From PVC group bacterium (ex Bugula neritina AB1) (GTDB lineage Bacteria; GCA-001730085), in the NCBI GenBank assembly GCA_001730085.1, contig MDLB01000086.1:1-25425 (forward strand): DNA of 25,425 nucleotides, given 5' to 3'. The notes under the pieces are model-generated. The model was not told the DNA's origin. It did no database searches and saw nothing but the letters and a program-made list of their open reading frames with translations. How positions within the stretch are numbered: the first letter of the stretch is position 1; each line of letters starts with the position of its first letter. Shown here one piece after another: positions 8,659 through 17,808 of the stretch. The position numbers and the translations under genes were made by a program.

Positions 8659-9831
8659 ATGAAAAAAAATAATAACATATCTTTTCCTGAATTTTCAAAA
8701 CTAACTTATGCTGGGTTTAAAAATTGCGTTGCGTACGCAGCCACATTTTTTGACTCATCTTTCTCTAAGGCTTCAAAAGGTTCTTCCAAAATTGATTTTG
8801 CTTTTGGCGTTCCTATAAAAGGTTTTATTCAAATACTTGACGAATTTGATATAACTGTTTTTGATAAAAAGCCTAACAGCGCTGATCTAAGAGTTGATTT
8901 CAGCAATTTTAGAGAGTCTATGATTAAAGGAGATGCACCTCTTTTCAACTTGAAATTCGTAGATCCTAGGTTGGCTATTCTATCAACACTTTCTCCTGAC
9001 AATGATCTTCTAATTTATTGTAACATATTGTCAAAAAAGTCTAAGCTTTATAAAGATTTCTCTATAGAAGATACTTTTTTTTACCACCTAGAATCGAAGA
9101 ACAAATCATTTTTTTTTGATGCTGTCAGGTTTGTTGTTTTGAGTTCTGTGTCTGATGTAGATTGTATTAATCAAGTGCACATTATTTTTGATGCTTATTC
9201 TAAAGCTGTTCGAGACGACACTTCAGATACCCGCAAAATACAAATAATTGCTGGCTTTGTTATAAAAATCAGGATAAAATTTTTTGACGGTGCTGACTCA
9301 TGTTTTTATCAGGTAAATCAATTGTTTTTGAAAAATTTTAGCGATATGAAGCATGATAACTTTTTCAGATCTTTTATAGGCACCCCCCGAAACATTGACT
9401 ACCTGTCTGAAATTAATCCTGTAAATGGTCGGTACGTTTATGGATCCGTGGTATCCTCATATAAAACTCAAATAGTTTTTAAACGGCCAGCTAGATGCTT
9501 TACTAGAAATAGTCCTCAAAGTTTTCGTCTCATAAGGATTTATTGTGAGTTTTTGAACAAAGATTTTCATCAATATATCTGTAATAGATCTTTGAACAAT
9601 TTCAGGTTTCCTTTCTTTCTAAGTAAAGATCTACAATCTTGTGCTGTTTACGCAAATAATGTTGGGAGTCTAACGTCATTCTTTGATAATGCACTTAAAA
9701 ATGTACGAAGCCTAAACACTACTATAGCTTTTCATATGGACCCTAACTTTGAGGTTTCTTGTAAATTTCTAAATAAGCCTTTCCCAAAGTATTCCAGTTT
9801 TGTAAAAAATAAAGGATTTATAATACTTTTA
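8659..9831 (+). CDS. Tandem paralogous ORF, copy 5 (390 aa), unknown function
   Basis: Fifth and last family member. The open frame extends back to 8599, but that stretch overlaps tRNA-like element 3 and contains two TTA codons, so I choose ATG 8659. The stop is TTA 9829-9831, directly followed by TAA; the true tRNA-Asn begins at 9840. Landmarks: LTYAGFKNCVAYAATFFDSS, KFVDPRLAILSTLSPDNDLL, VRFVVLSSVSDVD (replacing the VGGIN of copies 3 and 4), YCEFLNKDFHQYICNRS, and CAVYANNVGSLTSFF. It is clearly related to copies 3 and 4 but more diverged, and carries a Lys/Asn-rich N-terminal extension of about ten residues. No domain is recognised. The frame is long, intact and free of TTA. Confidence 0.8.
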
Positions 9832-9839
9832 TAACTTAT

Positions 9840-9913
9840 TCCTTAGTAGCTTAGCTGGTTAAAGCGTATAACTGTTAATTATAAAATCATTGGTTCAAAT
9901 CCAATTTAAGGAG
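9840..9913 (+). tRNA. trnN: tRNA-Asn(GUU)
   Basis: A full cloverleaf: acceptor TCCTTAG with TTAAGGA, D arm GCTT...AAGC, anticodon stem TATAA/TTATA with a 7-base loop CTGTTAA (GTT at 9874-9876), and T arm ATTGG-TTCAAAT-CCAAT. This is the normal gene from which the three tRNA-like spacers upstream appear to derive. It separates the paralogous ORFs from cox2. Confidence 0.95.
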
Positions 9914-9944
9914 AAGTAAATATATAACATATATATAAATAAAA

Positions 9945-10694
9945 ATGTTTAATTTTTTTTGTTTTTGTGATTCAGCAGATGCTTGGCAATTCGGTATTCA
10001 GGATCCCGCGACTCCTATTGCAGTCGGTATCTTGAAATTTCATAATGATTTGATATTTATTTTTGTCTTTATTGTTGTTTTTGTTACATGGCTTATCTTT
10101 AGGATTCTAGTATTGTTTAATCATTCAAAATCCATTAAATCTGTGCCTATTGTTCATGGTACGTCAATCGAAATCATTTGGACTTTGATTCCCATTGTAA
10201 TTCTTCTTTTCATTGCAGTCCCTAGCTTTAGCCTTCTATACGCAGTGGATGAATCAGTAAACCCTGCCATAACTTTGAAAGTGATTGGTAACCAATGGTT
10301 TTGGAGTTATGAGTATTCAGATTATTTTTCGGTGAATGATGACTCTCTATCATTTGATTCTTACTTGCTTTCTGATGAAGATCTAGAAATAGGTTTCTTG
10401 AGAATACTAGAAGTGGATAATAGAATCATGCTACCTGAAAGTACACACGTTAGAGTTATCGTTACAAGCTCTGATGTTCTACACTGTTGGACAGTTCCAT
10501 CCTTCGGCGTTAAGATTGACGCGTGTCCAGGTCGACTTAATGAGGTAAGTGTTTTTGTAGAACGGTCAGGTGTGTTTTACGGGCAGTGTAGTGAGCTTTG
10601 TGGTGTGAATCACGGTATAATACCGATTGTTGTTGAAGTTCTTTCTGTAGAAGATTATCTACTCTGGATTTCAGAATCTCTTAATAATATATAA
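9945..10694 (+). CDS. cox2: Cytochrome c oxidase subunit 2
   Basis: Inner-membrane subunit of complex IV; its intermembrane-space domain receives electrons from cytochrome c through the binuclear CuA centre. The 249-aa product has two N-terminal membrane helices (about residues 30-52 and 72-93, the second after HGTSIEIIWTLIPI), the aromatic motif QWFWSYEY, and the CuA loop GQCSELCGVNHGIIP (Cys 215 and 219, His 223) near the C-terminus. The upstream His of the site lies in VLHCWTVPSFG. Length is usual for the family. It starts at ATG 9945 and ends at TAA, with no in-frame TTA. The gene follows trnN and leads the core-gene block. Confidence 0.98.
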   Translation: MFNFFCFCDSADAWQFGIQDPATPIAVGILKFHNDLIFIFVFIVVFVTWLIFRILVLFNHSKSIKSVPIVHGTSIEIIWTLIPIVILLFIAVPSFSLLYAVDESVNPAITLKVIGNQWFWSYEYSDYFSVNDDSLSFDSYLLSDEDLEIGFLRILEVDNRIMLPESTHVRVIVTSSDVLHCWTVPSFGVKIDACPGRLNEVSVFVERSGVFYGQCSELCGVNHGIIPIVVEVLSVEDYLLWISESLNNI

Positions 10695-10713
10695 GTAAAA
10701 ACATCCTTAATTT

Positions 10714-10854
10714 ATGGTATCTTTTTTTCAGCTCTTGATTTTGATATCGGTAAGTTTTTTCCTTTTTGGAGATATTCCTAAAAAAATAAAAGAGATAAAT
10801 ACTGTATTTAACTTCTTTAAAGAAAGTACAATAAAAGTTAAAAAACACTCCTGA
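10714..10854 (+). CDS. tatA: TatA-like protein, twin-arginine translocase subunit (46 aa)
   Basis: A very small gene between cox2 and nad4. It runs from ATG 10714 to TGA 10852-10854, with TAA immediately after. The product has the TatA plan: a short N-terminal hydrophobic helix beginning QLLILISVSFFLFG (residues 6-19), the FG hinge (18-19), then an amphipathic, Lys-rich helix with P-K-K-I and FNFFKES, and a basic tail. TatA oligomers form the conducting element of the twin-arginine pathway, which moves folded proteins across membranes. A tatC partner is not in this window and may lie elsewhere. The frame has no TTA. It is shorter than bacterial TatA, as the charged C-terminal tail is mostly lacking. 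The assignment rests on motif and layout, not on a search. Confidence 0.75.
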   Translation: MVSFFQLLILISVSFFLFGDIPKKIKEINTVFNFFKESTIKVKKHS

Positions 10855-10858
10855 TAAA

Positions 10859-12298
10859 ATGAACTATGTTTTTTTTTTCATAATAATTACTCCGCTAGTT
10901 GGTGCTCTGATAACATCTATCTTCCCTGATTTTAAAAAAGAAGTGAGCTTTTTTTCTTCTTTGATAACGTTTAATTTTTCTCTAATTCTTTATATATTTT
11001 TTGATATCTCGCAAATAAAGTTTCAATATATAAATGCTATTAAACTTCTGAATTTCTTTGATTCAGAATTTTATATTGGTGTTGATGGCTTGTCCTTGGT
11101 CTTTCTTATCTTGACAACTTTCCTTATTCCAATATGCTTTTTGTTTTCTTGGAAGTCTAATGAACCGACATCATTCTATACCAGTTTTCTATTTTTGGAG
11201 TTTTTTTTGCTAGTCTCATTCACGACTCTAGATGTTATGGTGTTTTATGTTTTTTTTGAAGCTGTTCTGATTCCTATATTTTTTATTATTGGTTCTCTAG
11301 GTAGTAGGGACAGAAAGGTTCGGGCGGGTTTCCTTTTGTTTATTTACACTCTTACTGGGTCTCTTTTTATGTTGATGGGCGTTATTTTTCTATTGTCCGA
11401 GACTGGCACATCAAACTACCTCCTTTTGATTGAAAATACAATACCTCTTTTTAAACAAAAGGTTCTTTGGCTTTTGTTTTTTTTTGCTTTTAGTATTAAA
11501 ATTCCGCTTTACCCGGTTCATGTATGGTTGCCCGAGGCCCATGTAGAATCCCCTACCTGTGGTTCAGTAATCCTAGCAGGAATTCTTCTAAAGCTAGGAG
11601 CTTATGGCTTTCTACGTTTTCTAATACCCCTATTTCCTATAGCAAGTGTATTCTTTAAACCTCTCGTATTTACCATAGGTATACTATCTGTTGTTTACGC
11701 TTCGTTTGTTGCCCTTAGGCAAATAGATATGAAACGTGTAATTGCTTACGCCTCTATTTCTCATATAGGTCTTATAGTCGTTAGCATTTTCTCTTTTAAT
11801 CCAATAGGTATTATAAGTTCAATTTTTCAGCTAATTTCTCACGGTATTGTTTCTTCAGCTTTGTTTTTTTGCGTTGGTATTCTATATACTAGGTTTGGAA
11901 CTCGTATAGTTAAATACTTTTCAGGACTTGTACACACAATGCCAATATTTGTATTTTTTTTTCTATTTTTCTGTTTGGGTAATATCGGATTTCCAGGTAC
12001 TTCAAGTTTTGTTGGAGAGCTTCTTATGTTGTTGAGTCTATTTTTTGAAAACATCTATCTAGCGATTGTTTGCTCTTCGAGCTTGATTCTAAGTGGTTTT
12101 TATACTCTGTTTCTATTCAATAGAATATCCTATGGTAATCTAAAAGTCAATTATGTTTCTTTTTCTAGAGATCTAATTGAATGTGAGTTTTTCACTCTTA
12201 TAAGTTTGTTTAGTATTTCAATTTTTATAGGTCTAAACCCTTCCCCTTGTTTTGACATACTATTTAATTTTAGTTATTTTATTTCTGATATATTTTAA
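10859..12298 (+). CDS. nad4: NADH dehydrogenase subunit 4
   Basis: Proton-pumping membrane-arm subunit of complex I, 479 aa, with many hydrophobic helices. Family signatures are visible: FYIGVDGLSLVFLILTTFLI, the conserved membrane Glu in FYVFFEAVLIPIFFIIG, the lysine and His/Glu stretch in FSIKIPLYPVHVWLPEAHVE, the motif LAGILLKLGAYGFLRF, and ISHIGLIVVSIF. Start ATG 10859, four bases after the tatA stop; stop TAA. No in-frame TTA was found in the leucine-rich sequence I followed. Length is typical of mitochondrial nad4. Confidence 0.98.
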   Translation: MNYVFFFIIITPLVGALITSIFPDFKKEVSFFSSLITFNFSLILYIFFDISQIKFQYINAIKLLNFFDSEFYIGVDGLSLVFLILTTFLIPICFLFSWKSNEPTSFYTSFLFLEFFLLVSFTTLDVMVFYVFFEAVLIPIFFIIGSLGSRDRKVRAGFLLFIYTLTGSLFMLMGVIFLLSETGTSNYLLLIENTIPLFKQKVLWLLFFFAFSIKIPLYPVHVWLPEAHVESPTCGSVILAGILLKLGAYGFLRFLIPLFPIASVFFKPLVFTIGILSVVYASFVALRQIDMKRVIAYASISHIGLIVVSIFSFNPIGIISSIFQLISHGIVSSALFFCVGILYTRFGTRIVKYFSGLVHTMPIFVFFFLFFCLGNIGFPGTSSFVGELLMLLSLFFENIYLAIVCSSSLILSGFYTLFLFNRISYGNLKVNYVSFSRDLIECEFFTLISLFSISIFIGLNPSPCFDILFNFSYFISDIF

Positions 12299-12306
12299 CA
12301 TAACAT

Positions 12307-12942
12307 ATGGTCAACATTATAATTAATAAAAAATTTTATTCAGTCCCATCAAATTGGACTGTTTATCAAGCTTGCTTTTTTTATGGTTTTATTGTCCCCC
12401 GGTTTTGCTTTCATGAACGGATAATAGTAGCGGGTAATTGTAGAATATGTCTTGTGGAAGTTAAAGGTAGTCCAAAGCTAGAAGTTTCTTGTACTAAACA
12501 AGTTATATCAAATATAAGCATTATAACAGATTCACCATCCATTTTTAAAGCCCAAGAAATAGTTTTGGAGTTTATTCTAAAGAGCCATCCTCTAGATTGT
12601 CCCGTGTGCGACCAGGGGGGTGCCTGTGACCTTCAAAACTATTCTTCTCAATTCGGTTCTAACAAATCTCGCTTCTTTGAAGAAAAACCAACAGTCAAGA
12701 TAAAATCTTGGGGTGTTCTAATTAACACAATCATGACACGCTGTATTTCTTGTACACGTTGCACTAGATTTAGTCTTGAATATATAGAAAATAAATTTCT
12801 AGGTATGGTTGGTAGAGGAAACTCATCTGAAATCTCAATTTTTCAACAGCGATTGATTAGGAGTATTTTTAGCGGCAATCTAGTCGACTTGTGTCCTGTA
12901 GGTGCCTTTTCTAGTAAATTTTTTAAACAAAAATGCTTCTTA
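12307..12942 (+). CDS. nad11: NADH dehydrogenase subunit 11, iron-sulfur domain only (211 aa)
   Basis: Corresponds to the N-terminal part of the 75-kDa (NuoG/NDUFS1) subunit of complex I. Cluster ligands are all present: a [2Fe-2S] set (Cys 34, 45, 48, 62), the His/Cys set HPLDCPVC...C (His 94, Cys 98, 101, 107) and a [4Fe-4S] set (Cys 146, 149, 152, 196, the last in DLCPVGAF). The large C-terminal molybdopterin-type domain is absent, as described for some other stramenopile mtDNAs, so that part is presumably encoded elsewhere. Stop is TTA 12940-12942; a standard reading adds only two codons and ends at TAG. It overlaps the nad1 start by ten bases. Confidence 0.93.
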
Positions 12943-13883
12943 GTGTTATAGAAATAATTTTTATTGTTGTTTTTTTGCTAATTTGTGTTGCGTATTTTAC
13001 AATTTTTGAACGTAAAGCGATAGGCTCAATTCAGCGAAGGTTCGGGCCGAATGTTTTTGGATATTTTGGAATTCTACAAGCATTCGCGGATGGGCTAAAG
13101 CTTTTCTTGAAGGAGATTATTCTACCTAGTAGTTCTAATAAAAAACTATTTCTCTTCGCACCTGTTTTTTCTTTTTTTCTTAGCCTTTTTAGTTGGGCGG
13201 CTATTCCTTTTTCACTTGGATACGTGTATGCAGATTTGGATTTGGGTATTCTGTTTATTTTTTCCATTTCTGCGCTTAGCGTTTATGGTGTAATTATAGC
13301 TGGTTGGTCAAGTAACTCTAAATACGCTTTTCTTGGTGCTCTTCGGTCATCCGCTCAAATACTCTCTTATGAAGTATCTATAGGATTTATTATCGTTTCA
13401 GTTATTCTTTGCTCAGGTTCGTTTAATTTGTCAACCATTGTGCAATCTCAAATAACTATTTGGTATATTTTTTCTATGTTCCCTATATTTATCTTGTTTT
13501 TTATTTCAGCGTTGGCAGAGACTTCTAGGCATCCGTTCGACCTTCCTGAAGCTGAAGCTGAATTGGTTTCAGGGTATAACGTAGAGTATTCTGCTATAAG
13601 TTTTGCACTTTTTTTTCTTGGGGAATCCGCGAATATGTTTCTCATGAGCACCCTAACTTCGCTACTTTTTCTTGGAGGTTGGAGTTTTTTCGGTTTTTTT
13701 AATAGTTTTATTTTGGCTGTAAAAGTTTTTTTGTTTGTTATTCTATTTGTCTGGGTAAGAGCTGCTTTTCCTAGATACCGCTATGATCAGCTAATACGTC
13801 TGTGCTGGAAAGTCTTTTTGCCATTTTCTATAAGTTGGGTTGTTCTTGTTTCAAGCATTCTCCTACATTTTAATTGGTGTTAA
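12933..13883 (+). CDS. nad1: NADH dehydrogenase subunit 1
   Basis: Membrane subunit of complex I next to the quinone site, 316 aa with about eight hydrophobic helices. Signatures: [20 protein letters not shown] near residues 25-45, [14 protein letters not shown], the loop [20 protein letters not shown] around residues 195-214, and [18 protein letters not shown] near the end. It starts at ATG 12933, within the end of nad11, and ends at TAA just before nad4L. Length is usual. Confidence 0.98.
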   Translation: MLLSVIEIIFIVVFLLICVAYFTIFERKAIGSIQRRFGPNVFGYFGILQAFADGLKLFLKEIILPSSSNKKLFLFAPVFSFFLSLFSWAAIPFSLGYVYADLDLGILFIFSISALSVYGVIIAGWSSNSKYAFLGALRSSAQILSYEVSIGFIIVSVILCSGSFNLSTIVQSQITIWYIFSMFPIFILFFISALAETSRHPFDLPEAEAELVSGYNVEYSAISFALFFLGESANMFLMSTLTSLLFLGGWSFFGFFNSFILAVKVFLFVILFVWVRAAFPRYRYDQLIRLCWKVFLPFSISWVVLVSSILLHFNWC

Positions 13884-13905
13884 TTTCAATTCTTTATTAT
13901 TTTTT

Positions 13906-14214
13906 ATGTCAATACATATCTTCCCTTATCTTCTTGTTTCTCTTACAGTTTTTTTTATTGGTATAGTCGGTATTGCCCTTAATTATCGAAGTGTTATTCT
14001 TGTAGTTTTTTGTATCGAATTGATATTTCTATCTGTTAATCTGAACCTGGTTTTTTTTTCTTATTATCTTGATGACATGGTTGGTAAACTCTTCGTTATT
14101 TATATTTTGACAGTCGCTGCTTCTGAATCAGCTATTGCCCTAGCAGTTCTAGTTCTTTATTTTAAAATTCATAACTCACTGTCGATGGATCATCTATATC
14201 TTCTTCATGGTTAA
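13906..14214 (+). CDS. nad4L: NADH dehydrogenase subunit 4L
   Basis: Small complex I membrane subunit, 102 aa with three hydrophobic helices. The conserved glutamates in hydrophobic surroundings are visible in VVFCIELIFLSVNLN and in the helix VAASESAIALAVLVLYF. The frame is open back to 13840, inside nad1, but that extension contains TTA codons, so I use ATG 13906. Stop TAA 14212-14214. It overlaps nad9 by eight bases, a coupling common in compact mtDNA. Confidence 0.95.
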   Translation: MSIHIFPYLLVSLTVFFIGIVGIALNYRSVILVVFCIELIFLSVNLNLVFFSYYLDDMVGKLFVIYILTVAASESAIALAVLVLYFKIHNSLSMDHLYLLHG

Positions 14215-14845
14215 ACTGATTGATAATAAAAACTTTATCTATAAGAATTATTCACAACTTGTTTATACTTTTTGGTTGAGAAGTGTTCTTAATAGTGCTA
14301 TCTCATCTATTAAATTGGAGCGTCAAGGAAATATTAGTGTTTTTATAACTAGAAATAATCTTATTCGAGTAATTTCTTTTCTCAAGTTCCATTCAAATTG
14401 CAACTATAAAACTATAAGTGATTTGAGTTGTACTGACTTTTTCATGTCTAAATCTAGATTTGAAATGTGTTATCAAATTTTGTCTTATAAATTTGTTAAT
14501 AGAATTTCCATTAAAGTGCGTGTACTTCCTTCAGAATCTATACCTTCAATTGTATCTATTTTTAGTGTTGCAAATTGGTTTGAACGTGAAGTTTTCGACA
14601 TATTTGGACTCTTTTTTGAGTCACACCCCGATCTTCGTCGAATTCTTACCGATTACGGTTTTGAAGGTTATCCTATGCGGAAAGATTTTCCGTTGTGTGG
14701 TTATAGTGAGGTCAAATTTGACTTCGAGAAGCGTCGGGTTGTTTGCTCTCCAATTCAAATGTCTCAAGAGCTACGTTTCACAATAAGTAATATAACACGA
14801 AAATCTAACGTTATACTAGCTAAATTTCACCTTTTTAAAAATTAA
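14207..14845 (+). CDS. nad9: NADH dehydrogenase subunit 9 (30-kDa subunit)
   Basis: Peripheral-arm subunit of complex I (NuoC/NDUFS3 family), 212 aa and hydrophilic. The family signature is clear at about residues 124-147: [20 protein letters not shown] followed by RRIL, then [19 protein letters not shown]. Start ATG 14207, inside the last codons of nad4L; stop TAA 14843-14845, just five bases before cob. It carries no membrane helix, as expected. The N-terminal third is diverged and basic. Confidence 0.97.
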   Translation: MVKLIDNKNFIYKNYSQLVYTFWLRSVLNSAISSIKLERQGNISVFITRNNLIRVISFLKFHSNCNYKTISDLSCTDFFMSKSRFEMCYQILSYKFVNRISIKVRVLPSESIPSIVSIFSVANWFEREVFDIFGLFFESHPDLRRILTDYGFEGYPMRKDFPLCGYSEVKFDFEKRRVVCSPIQMSQELRFTISNITRKSNVILAKFHLFKN

Positions 14846-14850
14846 ATAAA

Positions 14851-16005
14851 ATGCGTATAAATAAAATACCTATTCTTTCTGTTGGTCAAAATCACCTTAT
14901 TGATTACCCGTCCCCTAAAAACATTAGCTATTTTTGGGGATTTGGTCTACTTTCGGGGTTTATATTGTTTATTCAAATTGTTACTGGTATTTTTTTGGCT
15001 ATACATTATACTCCAAGCGTTTCACTTGCTTTTATAAGCGTTGAGCATATTATACGTGACGTGTTTAGTGGTTGGCTACTGAGATATATTCATTCTAATG
15101 GAGCTAGCTTTTTTTTTATTGTGGTGTATTTTCATATATTTCGTGGTTTGTTTTACGGCTCATTTGTTAATCCTCGTGAAGCTTTGTGGTGCTCTGGTGT
15201 AGTGATTTTTATTCTTATAATAGGGACTGGTTTCATTGGGTATGTATTGCCTTGGGGTCAAATGTCCTTTTGGGGCGCTACTGTTATTACGAACCTCATT
15301 TCAGCAATTCCGTTTATTGGTGACTCAATCGTATTGTGGGTTTGGGGGGGATTTTCCGTAGATAATCCAACTCTTAACAGGTTTTTTAGCCTTCATTATC
15401 TATTTCCTTTTCTTATTCTAGGTTTTGTTTTTCTTCATCTAGTATGCCTACACCTTCACGGTTCGAACAACCCTATTGGATTGAATACGAAGAATAATTC
15501 TATTCCATTCTATCCTTATTTTTTCATTAAAGACTCATTGGGAATTTTTATTCTACTAATAGTTTTTTCTTTTTTTCTTTTTTTTTATCCTAATGCTCTA
15601 GGTCATCCAGACAATTACATACCTGCTAACCCTATAGTGACTCCAGCCCACATTGTTCCTGAATGGTATTTTTTGCCTTTTTATGCTATTCTTAGATCAA
15701 TTCCCCATAAACTTGGGGGTGTTATTATAATATTTGGTGCTATCTTGTGTTTTGTCTTTATTCCTTTTATTACATCATCAGAATTTAAATCAACTTCATT
15801 TAGACCACTTTTTAAGAAATTGTTTTGGTTGTTTGTTGTTAACTGTTTTGTACTAGGTTGGGTTGGGCAAAACGAAGTTGAATCGCCTTTTATTGAAATC
15901 GGGCAAATTTCCACTTTTTATTATTTTTTTTTCCTTTTGTTCATCATTCCTATAACAGGTCGCTTTGAAAGCTTGGTTATAAGGTACGTTAATAAAATAA
16001 ATTTA
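14851..16005 (+). CDS. cob: Apocytochrome b
   Basis: Central membrane subunit of complex III, carrying hemes bL and bH and both quinone sites, 384 aa. The four heme-ligand histidines have canonical spacing: His 81 and 95 ([20 protein letters not shown]) and His 182 and 196 ([16 protein letters not shown]). The quinol-oxidation motif appears as [17 protein letters not shown] end it at TTA 16003-16005; a standard reading adds only Leu-Thr before TAA. Eight or more hydrophobic helices are seen and no intron. Downstream is trnM. Confidence 0.97.
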
Positions 16006-16019
16006 ACTTAAATTTGCTA

Positions 16020-16093
16020 GGCGGTGTAGTTTAAATGGTTAGAACACAAGAATCATAATCTTGTTGCTGAAGGTTCAAGTCCTTTCATCGTTA
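16020..16093 (+). tRNA. trnM: tRNA-Met(CAU)
   Basis: Acceptor GGCGGTG pairs with CATCGTT, with several G-T pairs. The anticodon stem CAAGA/TCTTG has loop ATCATAA (CAT at 16054-16056), and the T arm has GGTTCAAGTCC. The 1-72 pair is G-T, not the mismatch typical of bacterial-type initiators, so an elongator Met, or an Ile tRNA with a modified CAU anticodon, is equally possible. It separates cob and nad2. Confidence 0.85.
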
Positions 16094-16132
16094 ATCTCTT
16101 ATAACAAATAAATATTAAGTATACAATTTATT

Positions 16133-17623
16133 ATGTATCAAATTCTCTTTTCTGAGCTAATCTCACTATTTCCATTTATTTTTTTTGGTATGTCCTTGTG
16201 CTTCGTACTACTTTTTTACTCTTTGATTTCAACTCAAAAATGGGTATATGATTCAAAAACATTCGTTTTTAACAAAGTTTCATTCATCTATAGTGTATAT
16301 ATTTCTTCTTTCGTTATAATTACTGTTTTTAACAGCCCTTCGTTTTGTACAATCCAATTCTTTGGATCAATTGCTTGTGATTCTGTTAGCTTTTATAGTC
16401 AACTTTTTATTCTTTTTTTGGGGCTGATTTGCTTGGCTTCTTATTCTATTAATAATAGGCACCACTTTTTTAATTATTTTGAATTTTTTTATGTGTATCT
16501 TATTTCTATTTTTTCTATATTTATCCTGGTTTCATCAACTGATCTAATCTCGGTTTACCTTTGTTTGGAATTGCAGTCTCTTACAATTTATATTTTGTCT
16601 GCTTCAAACAAAAATTCATCATTTTCTATTGAGGCTAGCCTAAAATATTTGATTATAGGAGCATTTTCATCAGGGTTTTTTCTTTTTGGGTCTTCGCTTG
16701 TTTATGGTTTTATAGGTACAACAAATTATTTTTTTCTTCATGATCTGGTTAATTTTCACTTCCAAGAATCTTCTATAGTATACGTAGGGTTCACTTTTGT
16801 TTTTTTTAGTCTTCTATTTAAGCTGGGAGTTGCTCCATTTCATATGTGGATGCCGGATATTGTCGAAGGAGTAGAAATTTCCCTATCAATATTTATTATA
16901 ACCGCCTCAAAGTTCAGTCTACTAATCTGTTTGCTTCGCTTTGTTTCAACACATTACCTTTCGTTTTATCAATTTATTTTCTTGTTTTTCACAGTCCTTT
17001 CATGGGCTATTGGGTCTCTCGGTTTGTCATATCAGAAGCGTGTTAAACGTTTTCTAATTTTTAGTTCTATCTCTCATTACGGTTTCATTATGTTGAGCAT
17101 AAGTATAAATACACTATGTAGTTTTCAGTTTGCTTTTATTTACTATACAGTTTACCTAATTTCATCTATTTTGATATTCGTGTTGGTTATGTGCATGGGC
17201 AAAAAGAATAATAACATTATTATTTTTCTTGATGAAATAGAGGGGCTTATACGAGAAAACTATTTTCTTACTTTTTGTTTTTCTATAGTAATTTTTTCTA
17301 TAGCAGGTATCCCTCCTTTTAGCGGTTTTTTTATTAAATATTTTATTATAGTTTCCTTTATTGATATAATAACTGTGCTTATTCTGTGGTTTTTTATCGT
17401 GTTTTCTGTAATTAATATCTTTTACTACATAAGAGTTATTAAGCTGCTTATTTTTTCATCTAGTTTCTCAGAAAATTATTTTCCTACCTGTTACTCTTTT
17501 TCTAATTCATCTACTTCTGTATCTACACTTGTGGTTTTTTCTATCTTGGTGTTGGTGTTTCCAACATCCCTCCCCCTTTTGTTTAATCTAGGGTATTACC
17601 TGTCAATGCACTTTTTTTTCTTA
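16133..17623 (+). CDS. nad2: NADH dehydrogenase subunit 2
   Basis: Proton-pumping antiporter-like subunit of complex I, 496 aa with about fourteen hydrophobic helices. Recognisable parts: STDLISVYLCLELQSLTIYI with its membrane Glu, the helix SIEASLKYLIIGAFSSGFFL with its Lys, the stretch LLFKLGVAPFHMWMPDIVEG, and FSIAGIPPFSGFFIKYFI. The stop is TTA 17621-17623; read as leucine, the frame would run into trnI and end at TAA 17638, overlapping the tRNA. With TTA as stop there are five bases between the genes. The usual Pro after the EGA motif is missing here (EGVEIS), a mild divergence. Confidence 0.95.
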
Positions 17624-17628
17624 TTTTT

Positions 17629-17701
17629 TAGCATATAACTTAGTTGGTAGAGTGTTTGATCGATAATCAAATTGTCAGCAGTTCAAGTCTGCTTATGCTA
17701 A
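17629..17701 (+). tRNA. trnI: tRNA-Ile(GAU)
   Basis: Acceptor TAGCATA pairs fully with TATGCTA, and the T arm is AGCAG-TTCAAGT-CTGCT. The anticodon stem TTTGA/TCAAA closes loop TCGATAA, with anticodon GAT at 17662-17664. Position 33 is C where nearly all tRNAs have U; no alternative pairing gives a better loop. It lies between nad2 and trnP. Confidence 0.85.
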
Positions 17702-17709
17702 TAGATTTA

Positions 17710-17781
17710 TGGGATGTGACGTAGTGGTAGCGTATTTATTTTGGGAGTAAAAAGTCATAGGTTCAATTCCTATCATCCCGA
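17710..17781 (+). tRNA. trnP: tRNA-Pro(UGG)
   Basis: Acceptor TGGGATG with CATCCCG, anticodon stem TTTAT/GTAAA with loop TTTGGGA (TGG at 17742-17744), and T arm ATAGG-TTCAATT-CCTAT. It sits 28 bases before nad6. Confidence 0.93.
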
Positions 17782-17808
17782 AGTTTAATTAATTTAACTT
17801 TTCCAAAG

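Noticed and set aside
13840-13905. Upstream extension of nad4L within nad1
   Set aside because: It contains TTA codons and no support from the family N-terminus.
17621-17638. Overlap of nad2 with tRNA-Ile
   Set aside because: The overlap vanishes once TTA 17621 is taken as the stop.
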